A stretch of 64,000 nucleotides of DNA from Streptomyces sp. Je 1-79 (lineage in GTDB: Bacteria; Actinomycetota; Actinomycetes; Streptomycetales; Streptomycetaceae), in assembly GCF_025195125.1 (NCBI RefSeq), contig NZ_JAMGSL010000007.1, positions 124,001 to 188,000 of the forward strand, given 5' to 3'. Positions 1-7,899 of the stretch are shown one piece after another. The notes beneath the pieces are model-generated. The model was not told where the DNA came from. It made no database searches and was given only the letters and a program-made list of their open reading frames with translations. How positions within the stretch are numbered: position 1 is the first letter of the stretch; the number at the start of each line of letters is the position of its first letter. The translations under genes were made by a program, and so were the position numbers.

Positions 1-424
1 TCCAGTGGATATGCAGATCATCGTCGAAGAGGCGCACAACCTATTTGAGCGCAGCGGGCGAGAGGTGGCCGATGACCCATGGGTGCGCCTGTCAAAGGAA
101 GCCGCGAAGTATCGGATGGGGCTCATTTATGCTACACAGGAAGTCACATCCGTTGACAAGCGAATGCTTTCGAACACGTCAAACTGGCTGATCGCCCATC
201 TCAACTCTGACCACGAAACGCGAGAGCTGTCTCACTACTACGACTTCAAGGTATGGGCTCCGAGCATTATTCGAGCAGAAGACGTCGGATTCGTTCGTAT
301 GAAGACCTACTCGGGAAAGTACATCGTTCCGGTGCAGATCTCTAAGTTCGACCACGCCATGGTGAACGCTGCCCGCAATGCAGCTGGCTTGGCAGACGTC
401 GACGTCACGATCGAAAGCGAGTAA
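1..424 (+). CDS. HerA-like ATPase, C-terminal part (5' end outside window)
   Basis: Only the last ~140 residues are present; the frame is open to the left edge. The visible part starts in a Walker B-like strand (IIVEEAHNL) followed by a sensor-type segment (GLIYATQEV) and the NTSNWLIAHLNS stretch typical of HerA/DUF87 hexameric DNA translocases. HerA pumps DNA and works with a NurA nuclease in DNA end processing or phage defence. The NurA-like gene begins 3 bp after this stop codon, which supports the assignment. GC content is visibly lower than in the core genes, suggesting acquisition. The N-terminal Walker A region cannot be seen. Confidence 0.75.
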   Translation, partial: PVDMQIIVEEAHNLFERSGREVADDPWVRLSKEAAKYRMGLIYATQEVTSVDKRMLSNTSNWLIAHLNSDHETRELSHYYDFKVWAPSIIRAEDVGFVRMKTYSGKYIVPVQISKFDHAMVNAARNAAGLADVDVTIESE

Positions 425-427
425 CTC

Positions 428-1840
428 GTGCCCTACGATGGTGAGAAGGCTTCCAGGCTTGGCCACGTGGAGACGGCGAGGAACGAAGCCGTCAAGGCTG
501 CCCTCCAGCGCTGGACCATCACCAGCGCTCGCCCCAATGGCAAGGATGGCATTGCTGAACTGTGCTCACCCCTCGAAGACTTGCCCCTCATCGGTAAGCT
601 TGATGAAGTTGATTTCTCCATCACCGTCGACGGCTCGGACACCGAAGTAGACACCACCCGTGACCATCCAACCGTAAAGGTCGGTTATCTCCGGGTTGCG
701 GGTTCCGTGGTTCGACTGGATGTCTTTCGCAGCCTTTCACGAGTGAAGCACATCGACCCACGCGAGGTTCGCAAATCTCATTCTGAATATGCCTTCGACG
801 TCGCTCTACCTGGATCTCAATTGACTCGCCCAGGTATGAGCGGCGTGGACACCTGGCGCGTGGAACTCAACGACTTTCTTCACAGTTCCCGTTTCGACTC
901 CAACACTGAGATGACCCTCGCAGATGGACTTCTCGCACTGCACGGCACGCGCGGCAAGCCGGCGTCCGGGATCGGCCTGCGCGTCTGCCCTGGATGTGGA
1001 CAAAAGGCGGGTAGCAGCCTCGCGCTTTCAGCCGGAAAACAAGGCGGCTCATGCCCCGCCTGCAACGCACACCTTTACCTCTCGGATGTGCTACGAACCC
1101 ACGAAGAATACAACGTAGAGGGTTCAAACTTCACTCCGCTCGGGCGCGTCATGAACGTGGCCGAGCGACTGATGTCGGTGTGCTACTTGAATTTCTTCGC
1201 CGATACCGCTCCAGAGGTTCTCCGGCACACCCTCTTCATCACTGATGGGCCGCTGGCTTTGTTCGGCCCGCTTGCTCCGCTCAAGCGAAGGTTCGAGGAA
1301 CACCTCGGCAACTTGAGCGACTGGTGCACAGATCAGGGACTCATCCCTCCTCTTATCGTCGGAATCGAGAAGTCGGGCGCCTTTGTTGAACATGCGGAAT
1401 TGATCAAGGATCTAATTCCGCCGGGTCACGTCATGCGGCTTACCAACGCCTACATCAATAGAATCTCCGGACGCCCCGAAGGTAACGAGTACGGCGTAGA
1501 CGAATTCTATGGACGCCGCTTCATCTACCGCACTCGAACCGGCGACCCTCTAGTCATCACGGTTCTCCCTAGATCGGGGCTATCGCCGTACGACGGCAAC
1601 CGCCCCGAAGTGGAAGGGTGGGAGGCATATCCGACGCTCCGCCTGATATGTGAGGTTCTCGACTCCCTGAGGACTCGCATGTATCGGCATGCCGTCGTGC
1701 CCATCGCTCTGGCACACTCGGCCGCGGCACTGCCTCTCGGTGTGGGACGCTCAGTCTTGACGATGATGGCCCAGCAGAACATCCCTGGCCTGAAGCCCCA
1801 CCTCCAGGCGGTCCAACCACCCACGTACTTCAAGCGGTAG
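428..1840 (+). CDS. NurA-like nuclease domain protein with zinc ribbon
   Basis: 470 aa, GTG start 3 bp after the HerA-like stop. An early segment (VRLDVFRSL, ~residue 97) is followed by a CxxC...CxxC zinc ribbon (CPGCG ... CPACN, ~193-220). A NurA-like core follows, with FITDGPLALFG (~268, candidate metal-binding Asp) and VGIEKSGAF (~309). NurA proteins are nucleases that partner HerA, so this pair probably forms a DNA-processing complex. Assignment rests on the short motifs and the HerA neighbour; a structure search would be needed to confirm the RNase H-like fold. Low GC like its neighbours. Confidence 0.6.
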   Translation: MPYDGEKASRLGHVETARNEAVKAALQRWTITSARPNGKDGIAELCSPLEDLPLIGKLDEVDFSITVDGSDTEVDTTRDHPTVKVGYLRVAGSVVRLDVFRSLSRVKHIDPREVRKSHSEYAFDVALPGSQLTRPGMSGVDTWRVELNDFLHSSRFDSNTEMTLADGLLALHGTRGKPASGIGLRVCPGCGQKAGSSLALSAGKQGGSCPACNAHLYLSDVLRTHEEYNVEGSNFTPLGRVMNVAERLMSVCYLNFFADTAPEVLRHTLFITDGPLALFGPLAPLKRRFEEHLGNLSDWCTDQGLIPPLIVGIEKSGAFVEHAELIKDLIPPGHVMRLTNAYINRISGRPEGNEYGVDEFYGRRFIYRTRTGDPLVITVLPRSGLSPYDGNRPEVEGWEAYPTLRLICEVLDSLRTRMYRHAVVPIALAHSAAALPLGVGRSVLTMMAQQNIPGLKPHLQAVQPPTYFKR

Positions 1841-1885
1841 GTCGATCATGTTCCGGATCACTCACGCGTCCGGCAAGATAGGCAG

Positions 1886-3088
1886 GTGACCTCTGTGACC
1901 TCGTCGGCGACTACTACCGCCGCAAGCGGCCCTGCCCGGATTGCCACCTTCTTCGGCGCCGACGAGGCGATCCATACCCAGACGCGCCCGCTGCCCCAGC
2001 AGTTGGAGCCCATCTCCCACGCGCTCTCCCAGGGGCGTTATCAGTCCCCCTTGCGCTATCCAGGCGCCAAGTCCTCACTAGCTCCCGTGATTTCGCGAGT
2101 GATTACATCAGCGAAACAGTCTCGGGAGGTTCCCGAGGTAAACCTTCTAGTCGAGCCCTTCGCCGGCGGTGCGTCAGCCTCATTGCGATCCATCGGCGAG
2201 GGAATCGTAGACCGCATCCTACTCGCAGACGCCGACCCTCTTGTTACGGCATTTTGGCAAGCGGCGGCCGCCGACACCGAACAGCTCATCGACCGAATGC
2301 ACGAGGAATGGAAGAGGTATGTTCGCGATGGTGGCGCCTCGGCCGTAAGCCGATGGGATTACTGGCGCGCATGGTCTCCGCGTCCGGCGATGACATCGCA
2401 GGATCGCCGCCTCAGCATGGCCACGCAATGCCTGTTCCTCAATCGGACCACTTTTTCCGGGATCTTGCATGGCAAGGCTGGACCTATTGGGGGTCGCGCT
2501 CAGACCAGCAACTACCCCATTGGATGTCGCTGGAATCCCGATGCACTCGCCGAGCGACTTAGGTATGTTGGCCATCTCTACGATATCGGGCGTCTAGTAG
2601 ACGTATGGTGCAAGGACTGGCGGCAGACCCTGGATGATGTTCCCGAGCATTATCCGCAACTCCTACCGTCTCGCGTGGTTGCCTATCTAGATCCCCCGTA
2701 TATCGAGAAATCTTCCCTTTTGTACCGAACCTCGTTCGACCCCCGTGGCGGCTACGGCGGTGGTTCGAGCGTCGGAACGTCCGCTGATCCACTTCACCTC
2801 AGTCTTGCAAGCTACCTGCGAACGAGGGCACAGTTCCGCTGGCTGCTAAGCTACGATAATCACCCCATGCTTATGCAGAGTAAGTGGCTTTACGCGCAAT
2901 CCAGAATGACTCCGTCAGAAGTCGATCGCGAGACTCTCGGCGTGCGGCAGTGGCGGATTACCAAGAGATTGGTCGCCACGCGCTACTCGGCAGCTGGACG
3001 TTCCGGAAAGAGATCAGCCGAGGAATTGCTGATCACCACGCTTCCTCCAGCGACCGTGCCACTGGACGAACAGCTTCGCTTGCCGTAG
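1886..3088 (+). CDS. D12-class (Dam-like) N6-adenine DNA methyltransferase
   Basis: 400 aa from a GTG at 1886 (another GTG lies 9 bp downstream). The N-terminal ~50 residues are variable. Then come the D12-class motifs: LRYPGAKSSLAPVI (~54, X/I region), VEPFAGGASASL (SAM-binding motif I, ~90), and YLDPPYIEKSS (catalytic DPPY, ~266). It should transfer a methyl group from SAM to adenine N6 in a specific, unknown sequence. It lies 45 bp after the NurA-like gene on the same strand, so it may protect host DNA from a HerA-NurA effector, or mark the element. Its stop is 4 bp from the convergent Nudix gene. Confidence 0.88.
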   Translation: MTSVTSSATTTAASGPARIATFFGADEAIHTQTRPLPQQLEPISHALSQGRYQSPLRYPGAKSSLAPVISRVITSAKQSREVPEVNLLVEPFAGGASASLRSIGEGIVDRILLADADPLVTAFWQAAAADTEQLIDRMHEEWKRYVRDGGASAVSRWDYWRAWSPRPAMTSQDRRLSMATQCLFLNRTTFSGILHGKAGPIGGRAQTSNYPIGCRWNPDALAERLRYVGHLYDIGRLVDVWCKDWRQTLDDVPEHYPQLLPSRVVAYLDPPYIEKSSLLYRTSFDPRGGYGGGSSVGTSADPLHLSLASYLRTRAQFRWLLSYDNHPMLMQSKWLYAQSRMTPSEVDRETLGVRQWRITKRLVATRYSAAGRSGKRSAEELLITTLPPATVPLDEQLRLP

Positions 3089-3092
3089 CGGG

Positions 3093-3548
3093 TCAGCTCT
3101 CCCTTGTCGGCGACTCCCCGTGTTCGAGATAGAGGGTGAGACCGTTCGTCCGGGCCTTGATTCCCGCGGAAATTCGGCGAGCCAGGCGGGGGATGGTGAG
3201 GTCCGACACCTGGACTGCGTCGTGAAAGTCGTAGCCGCGGAGCTCCTCTGCTTGCAGGGCGATCTGGCGGCGGTCTTCTGCGCTCAGGCGACCGCCGTCG
3301 AAGAGGTAGAGGACCTTGTCTCCCTCTCCGGGGTTCGGTGCCCAGTCGACGGCGAGGAGGCGACCGATGTGTGGTGCGATGCCGAGTTCCTCCTGGACCT
3401 CGCGTACACACGCTTGTCGAGGTGACTCCCCTTCTTCGACGTAGCCCCCTGGGATGTCGCGGTAGTCCTTGTAGGACGGCTCGACGAGGAGGACTCGATC
3501 GGATTCGTCGAAGAAGAGAGCGCCGGCAGCCATGCGGGGGCGGGCCAT
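3093..3548 (-). CDS. Nudix hydrolase
   Basis: 151 aa from the ATG at 3548; a GTG at 3575 is the alternative and a longer frame runs to 3659. The Nudix box is complete: GGYVEEGES followed by REVQEELGI (~residues 35-57), matching Gx5Ex7REUxEExGU, so Mg-dependent hydrolysis of a nucleoside-diphosphate-linked substrate is expected. The substrate is unknown. It follows the XRE regulator gene on the minus strand within about 40 bp (11 bp if GTG 3575 is used), so the two are probably co-transcribed. It may clear or sense a metabolite of the divergent aaRS/MAT operon. Confidence 0.85.
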   Translation of the reverse strand: MARPRMAAGALFFDESDRVLLVEPSYKDYRDIPGGYVEEGESPRQACVREVQEELGIAPHIGRLLAVDWAPNPGEGDKVLYLFDGGRLSAEDRRQIALQAEELRGYDFHDAVQVSDLTIPRLARRISAGIKARTNGLTLYLEHGESPTRES

Positions 3549-3585
3549 CTTCGCTTCGTGCTCGTTCTCGCTCACCTTTCGGACT

Positions 3586-4818
3586 CTAGCTGCCAGCGAC
3601 GACGCCCAGCCTGCGGGCCAGGTCTGCCACGGGATGGGAAGGCCGGCCCCTGGGGCCACGTATCCAGCCGATGACCAGTTCCCGGCTCAGGTAGTGGTGG
3701 CGCACCTGCTCGGGGGCGGCCTGTTCGGCTTCCAGCAGGACGGCCAGGGCTTCGTCGGTGCGGTTCCAGGAGCTCAGCGCCCTGGCGACTTCGAGGCTGT
3801 GTCGTACGCGCCGCTCCACCGGCAGGGCGGTCGTGTCGATTCGTGAGCCCAGATCTGCGGCGATCTGGATGTCGCCGAGTTCGCCGGCGGTGGCCACGCA
3901 GTGGATAGCCACGTTGGTCGGGCCGAAGGCCGTCCACATGTGATTGGCGTCGCCGCCGAGTCGTTGCGCGGCCTCGTCGGCTTCGCGGAGGAAGGTCTGC
4001 GTGGTCGCCCGGTCATCTGCCCGCGCCGCGGCCATCGCGCCGGCGAGGAACAGCGTGCCGTACACCGAGAGGTACTCGTGATTGGCGTCGCCCAACTCCG
4101 GCTGCATGACGGCTGCCGCGTCGTTGACCAGCTGGACCGCGGCTGTGAAGCGCCCGGTGGCCAGGAGGCAGTGCGTGACTGCTCGGAAGAGCGATCCCGT
4201 AACCTCGCTGCGGCCGCTGGACTGCGCTGCTGCCAGGCCACGGTCAGCGGCGATCCATGCCAGCTCGGGCTCTCCTAGTTTGCCCAGCACCATGGCCGCC
4301 CCGTGGTAGGCGAGAGCGAGCAGCGCGTGGGCTTCCTCCGCCTCGTGCCCCGAGTAGGCGCGGGATGCGGCGAGGGCATCGGCCAGGACAAGGGGGAGAC
4401 GTCGGGTGGCAAAGCCGTACCGGGACGCCTGGTAGGCATCGAGCACATCGCGCACGTTGCCTCGAAGGTCCTGCAGGGCGGGGGGCTCATCGTCGGCTGC
4501 GAGGCTCAGTAACGGGGTGAGCTGCTTGTAGTCCATGAGTGTTTCGCGCAGCGCAGGGACGGTCCGACGCCCGCTGTCGGCCGACCACTCCATGAGGGTC
4601 GGCTCGGCAAGCAGGTCTCCGAGGGAGATGTCGAGCGCGTCGGCAAGTGAGGTGATCACCGAAAGGCGATCAAGCTCGATCCTGTTGTTCTCCGCCTTGC
4701 TCAGCCAGTCCGTCGTCCGGCCGACAAGGCCGGCCAGGACCTCTTGGGAGAGGCCGCGCCGACGCCGGTACCAGGCGACGCGCTCCCCGATGGTCAGGTT
4801 CTGTGTCATCCCGCGCAT
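3586..4818 (-). CDS. XRE-family regulator with TPR-like C-terminal region
   Basis: 410 aa from the ATG at 4818 (ATG 4809 is equally possible; the frame is open to 4962 but that leader is Cys/His-rich and unlike a coding start). The HTH lies at ~10-65 (IGERVAWYRRRRGLSQEVLA ...). The remaining ~330 residues are Ala/Leu-rich helical repeats, as in Streptomyces XRE-TPR regulators that sense small ligands or peptides. It is transcribed away from the MAT-like operon; the ~200 bp between them hold a palindrome and a tandem repeat that are good operator candidates. Likely the local regulator of both transcripts. Confidence 0.85.
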   Translation of the reverse strand: MRGMTQNLTIGERVAWYRRRRGLSQEVLAGLVGRTTDWLSKAENNRIELDRLSVITSLADALDISLGDLLAEPTLMEWSADSGRRTVPALRETLMDYKQLTPLLSLAADDEPPALQDLRGNVRDVLDAYQASRYGFATRRLPLVLADALAASRAYSGHEAEEAHALLALAYHGAAMVLGKLGEPELAWIAADRGLAAAQSSGRSEVTGSLFRAVTHCLLATGRFTAAVQLVNDAAAVMQPELGDANHEYLSVYGTLFLAGAMAAARADDRATTQTFLREADEAAQRLGGDANHMWTAFGPTNVAIHCVATAGELGDIQIAADLGSRIDTTALPVERRVRHSLEVARALSSWNRTDEALAVLLEAEQAAPEQVRHHYLSRELVIGWIRGPRGRPSHPVADLARRLGVVAGS

Positions 4819-4848
4819 GTCCTGATCATCACCTCGTGGCCGAAGTGG

Positions 4849-4886
4849 ACCCCGGAAGGATTTTCCGGGGTGCCCTGGGGTGCCCT
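4849..4886. promoter_or_regulatory. Candidate operator: 9-bp palindrome plus 10-bp tandem repeat
   Basis: Arms ACCCCGGAA (4849-4857) and TTCCGGGGT (4863-4871) form a perfect inverted repeat with a 5-nt spacer. It is followed by GGGGTGCCCT twice in tandem (4867-4876, 4877-4886). The site lies between the divergent XRE gene and the MAT-like operon, about 30 bp upstream of the XRE start, the usual place for an autoregulatory operator. Binding is inferred, not shown. Confidence 0.5.
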
Positions 4887-5015
4887 GGCTACTGTCGCAG
4901 CAGACCGAGAACGCCGCAGGGCGATGCGAGCAACTCAGCCCGTGGCAAACGGCTTTGACCAAGGACGTTCATCTGTCCCACCCGTCTTCCTCAGGCCGAG
5001 AGATCGGAGTTTGTC

Positions 5016-6263
5016 ATGCGCGAAACCATCACGACCGAGGGTGGCTACCTGTCCATTGAGACGGGCACCGCCACGCCCGGTGCGACCACGATCGTCGAGC
5101 GGAAGGGGCTCGGTCACCCGGACACCCTGGCCGACCACCTCGCCGAGCGGCTGTCCCGCGCTTACAGCCGCTACACCGTCGAGCGCTTCGGCGCGGTGCT
5201 GCACCACAACTTCGACAAGCTCGCCCTCCTCGGCGGTGCCAGCGAGGTCCGCTACGGCGCCGGCCGCATGACAGCCCCTGTGCGCGTCCTGATCAACGGG
5301 CGGGCCGCGCCCATGTGCGGGGGCGAGAAGATCCCCGTCGAGGAGATCGTCGAGGCCGAGGTCAGGGCATTCTTCGCCGAGCGGCTCCCGGAGGTGTCGG
5401 AGCACCTCAACATCACCTTCAACATCACCAGCAACTCCAGCCCCGGAGCAGTCCTCACCAGTGACGCGGTGCCGGACCGCACCCGCTGGTTCAACCCCCG
5501 TTCCATCGACGACCTGCGTGAGCGCCGGGTCCGGCTGTCGAACGACACCTCCCTCGGAACCGGCTGGGCGCCGGAGAACCTCTTCGAGTCGTTCGTCCGC
5601 GAGCTGGTGGACTACTTCTCCGGGGAGAGCGACTTCACTATCTCGCACGCGTGGTGCGGATCGGACGTGAAGCTCATGGGCTACTGGGACGGCGAGCAGG
5701 CGGACGTCGTCCTCTGCGTCCCGCAGAAGTCGCGGCTCGTCGCCAGCCGCGCGGAGTACGTGCGGAACACCGAGAGCGTCCTCGCCGAGTGCTACCGGCT
5801 GGCCGGCCTCCGGCTGCCCGGAGCCGTTACGCGCTTCCGGCTCAACGCGCGCGATGTGCCGGAGAAGGACGAGCTGTACCTCACCTACACCGGCAGCTCG
5901 ATCGAGTCCGGCGACGAGGGCGTCGTCGGCCGCGGCAACCGGGTCAACGGACTGATCACGCCACTGCGGCCGATGAACTTGGAGGGTGCCAACGGCAAGA
6001 ACCCCGTCTACCACGTCGGCAAGCTCTACAACATCGCCGCCCAGCGCCTGGCCCAGCGGCTGCACGAGGCCACCGACGGGCACGCGGAGGTGCATCTCGT
6101 CAGCACCACCGGCCAGCGCCTCGACCAGCCGTGGCGGATCCTGGTTCGGCTGTCCTCCCCGGAGGTCGAGACTGACAAGGTCCAGGCACTCGTCGCCGAA
6201 TCCTTGGAGGGCTTCCCCGCCCTCACGGACGAGCTGGTCTCCGACGGGATCGTGCTGAGCTGA
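5016..6263 (+). CDS. Archaeal-type methionine adenosyltransferase
   Basis: 415 aa, ATG start with GGAG about 6 nt upstream. The pattern is that of the archaeal AdoMet synthetase family (PF01941), not bacterial Met[19 protein letters not shown] (~28-45), a GAGRM segment (~84), and [13 protein letters not shown] (~307). It should make S-adenosylmethionine from methionine and ATP. A Streptomyces already has a normal MetK, so this is a specialised second enzyme. It is the first gene of a six-gene operon in which all later junctions overlap or nearly touch; its stop TGA overlaps the next ATG by one base. No methyltransferase or radical-SAM enzyme is present in the operon itself. Confidence 0.87.
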   Translation: MRETITTEGGYLSIETGTATPGATTIVERKGLGHPDTLADHLAERLSRAYSRYTVERFGAVLHHNFDKLALLGGASEVRYGAGRMTAPVRVLINGRAAPMCGGEKIPVEEIVEAEVRAFFAERLPEVSEHLNITFNITSNSSPGAVLTSDAVPDRTRWFNPRSIDDLRERRVRLSNDTSLGTGWAPENLFESFVRELVDYFSGESDFTISHAWCGSDVKLMGYWDGEQADVVLCVPQKSRLVASRAEYVRNTESVLAECYRLAGLRLPGAVTRFRLNARDVPEKDELYLTYTGSSIESGDEGVVGRGNRVNGLITPLRPMNLEGANGKNPVYHVGKLYNIAAQRLAQRLHEATDGHAEVHLVSTTGQRLDQPWRILVRLSSPEVETDKVQALVAESLEGFPALTDELVSDGIVLS

Positions 6264-7189
6264 TGGAGAAGCGGACGCTCGGCGAGGTCTCCGAGGAATG
6301 CCGACGGCGGCTGGTCACGCACTACGGCCCGGGAGTTTCCGGCTGGCTCGACGCCGTGCCGACGCTGATGGAGCGCGCGGCGGAGCGCTGGAAGCTGACG
6401 CTAGGGGCCTACCACGACGCCGGACACGCCTCGGTGGTCGTCACGGCCGGAACCTTCGACGGACGTCCGCTGCTTCTCAAGGCGTGGGCCGATCCCACCC
6501 GGTTCCGCAACGAGGTCAGTGCCTTACGCCTGTGGGCGGGCGGGCCGACGGCGGGCGTCGTCGAGGCGGCGGACGACCTGGCCGTGGCGGCCCTGGAAAT
6601 GATCGGAGGGAGCCCCGGAGGCGGTGAGCGACCGCCCCGCGAGCTTCCGACCGTGGCCGCCGCCCTCCAGGGCCTCCACACCTTCGGCCGCCGTCGGCGC
6701 CGGCCGCGTGACCTTCCGCTCCTGACCACGTACCTCCACCAGGAGGTACGCCCCAGGGTGCGGCGCCGACTGGAATCGGTCGACGCCAGCCCGTGGCAGG
6801 AGCACGTCGACGCGGCCGTCCCGGCCCTCGTGGCCCTGGAGGAGGACTCCGCTCGATCCACCGTCCTGCACGCGGATCTCTACCGAGAGAACGTCCTCTT
6901 CGACTGGCTGGGCCACCCCCGCCTGATCGATCCCCTGCCGATGGTGGGCGACGCGGCCTTCGACTGGGCCTTCTGGACCGTGTACTACGACCTCGGGCAC
7001 GGCACGGACGCTCGCTTGGCCACAGCCGCCCGGATCTCCCGCATCCCCGTGCCCGTCCTGGCGCCATGGTGCAGGGCCCTGGCCCTGGACGGCCTGCTCT
7101 TCTACCTCGACACCGATGATCCGCGCGCGCCGAGGATGGCCGACGTCCTCGCATGGCTGTCGGCGCCGACCCCAAGGAACCGATCATGA
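6263..7189 (+). CDS. APH-fold phosphotransferase (small-molecule kinase)
   Basis: 308 aa; the start overlaps the MAT stop by one base, indicating translational coupling. The catalytic loop HADLYRENVLF (~residues 207-217, Asp and Asn of the kinase fold) and the metal-binding IDP (~223) are as in aminoglycoside/choline/fructosamine-type kinases. The N-lobe has LLLKAW (~72) as the candidate ATP-lysine segment. It should phosphorylate a hydroxyl or amino-sugar substrate, unknown here. The pairing with a phosphatase two genes on suggests phosphorylated pathway intermediates, or a kinase/phosphatase cycle. Antibiotic resistance is less likely given the context. Confidence 0.8.
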   Translation: MEKRTLGEVSEECRRRLVTHYGPGVSGWLDAVPTLMERAAERWKLTLGAYHDAGHASVVVTAGTFDGRPLLLKAWADPTRFRNEVSALRLWAGGPTAGVVEAADDLAVAALEMIGGSPGGGERPPRELPTVAAALQGLHTFGRRRRRPRDLPLLTTYLHQEVRPRVRRRLESVDASPWQEHVDAAVPALVALEEDSARSTVLHADLYRENVLFDWLGHPRLIDPLPMVGDAAFDWAFWTVYYDLGHGTDARLATAARISRIPVPVLAPWCRALALDGLLFYLDTDDPRAPRMADVLAWLSAPTPRNRS

Positions 7190-7899
7190 CGACCTACGTC
7201 CTCCGCCACGGACAGACGAACTACAGCCGGCGCTACCTCGTCAACGGCGATCCGACCAAGCCCATCCGCCTGAGCGAGGAGGGCCGCCGGTCGCTGAACA
7301 GGGGATGGAGCAGCGTGCCCCTCCACAGCGTGAAAACGTGGCTGGCCAGCGAATTCCCCCGCGCCCAGCAGACCGCCAACCTGCTGATGGGAGTCCCTGG
7401 GCCGGAACTGATCACCGATCCTCGGTTGAACGAACTCGACTACGGGGAATTCGAGGGAAACCCGTTCCTGGAGTACGCCGTCTGGCTCGACGGCCACGGC
7501 GCCCACGAGCGCCCGCCGGGCGGGAGCGAGTCGCAGCGCGCGGGTATCCGCAGGATGCTCACCGGGGTGCTCGCGGCCCTGGAGCATCCCGGCCCCCGCG
7601 TCATAGTGGCCCACGGCCTGCTGGTCTCCGTTCTTCTGTGGCGCCGCGAACGGACTCCTGGCGGGGTCATGCCCCTCTTCTTCCCGGAGGCCCCGTACAT
7701 CGAGCCGGTCGCCATCCCCGATGACGAGTTGCCGGTATTCGTCGGGGCCCTGATGAACGATCTTGAAACTGGCATTCTCGATCACGCGGTCGGCTCTGGT
7801 GACAGGGAGGTAATGCGGATCGGCGAAGTGGCCCCGGTTGCTACCGTCGATCCCGTATCCCACCACTCGCCGGATCAGAAGGATCTTCCTCATGCATGA
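7186..7899 (+). CDS. Histidine phosphatase (phosphoglycerate mutase-like)
   Basis: 237 aa from the ATG at 7186, chosen because it overlaps the kinase stop as ATGA and begins right before the family motif. The RHGQTN phospho-acceptor motif is at residues ~7-12, and the second catalytic His is in VIVAHGLL (~140). LNELDYGEFEGNP (~83) is the usual substrate-loop region. It should remove a phosphate from a small molecule. Placement between a kinase and a seryl-tRNA synthetase, with 4-bp and 8-bp overlaps, says it belongs to the same pathway. Confidence 0.85.
   Translation: MTTYVLRHGQTNYSRRYLVNGDPTKPIRLSEEGRRSLNRGWSSVPLHSVKTWLASEFPRAQQTANLLMGVPGPELITDPRLNELDYGEFEGNPFLEYAVWLDGHGAHERPPGGSESQRAGIRRMLTGVLAALEHPGPRVIVAHGLLVSVLLWRRERTPGGVMPLFFPEAPYIEPVAIPDDELPVFVGALMNDLETGILDHAVGSGDREVMRIGEVAPVATVDPVSHHSPDQKDLPHA

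Noticed and set aside
6263..7189. Aminoglycoside resistance gene
   Set aside because: The APH-type kinase fold is clear, but its tight coupling to MAT, phosphatase and SerRS makes a pathway kinase more likely than antibiotic resistance.
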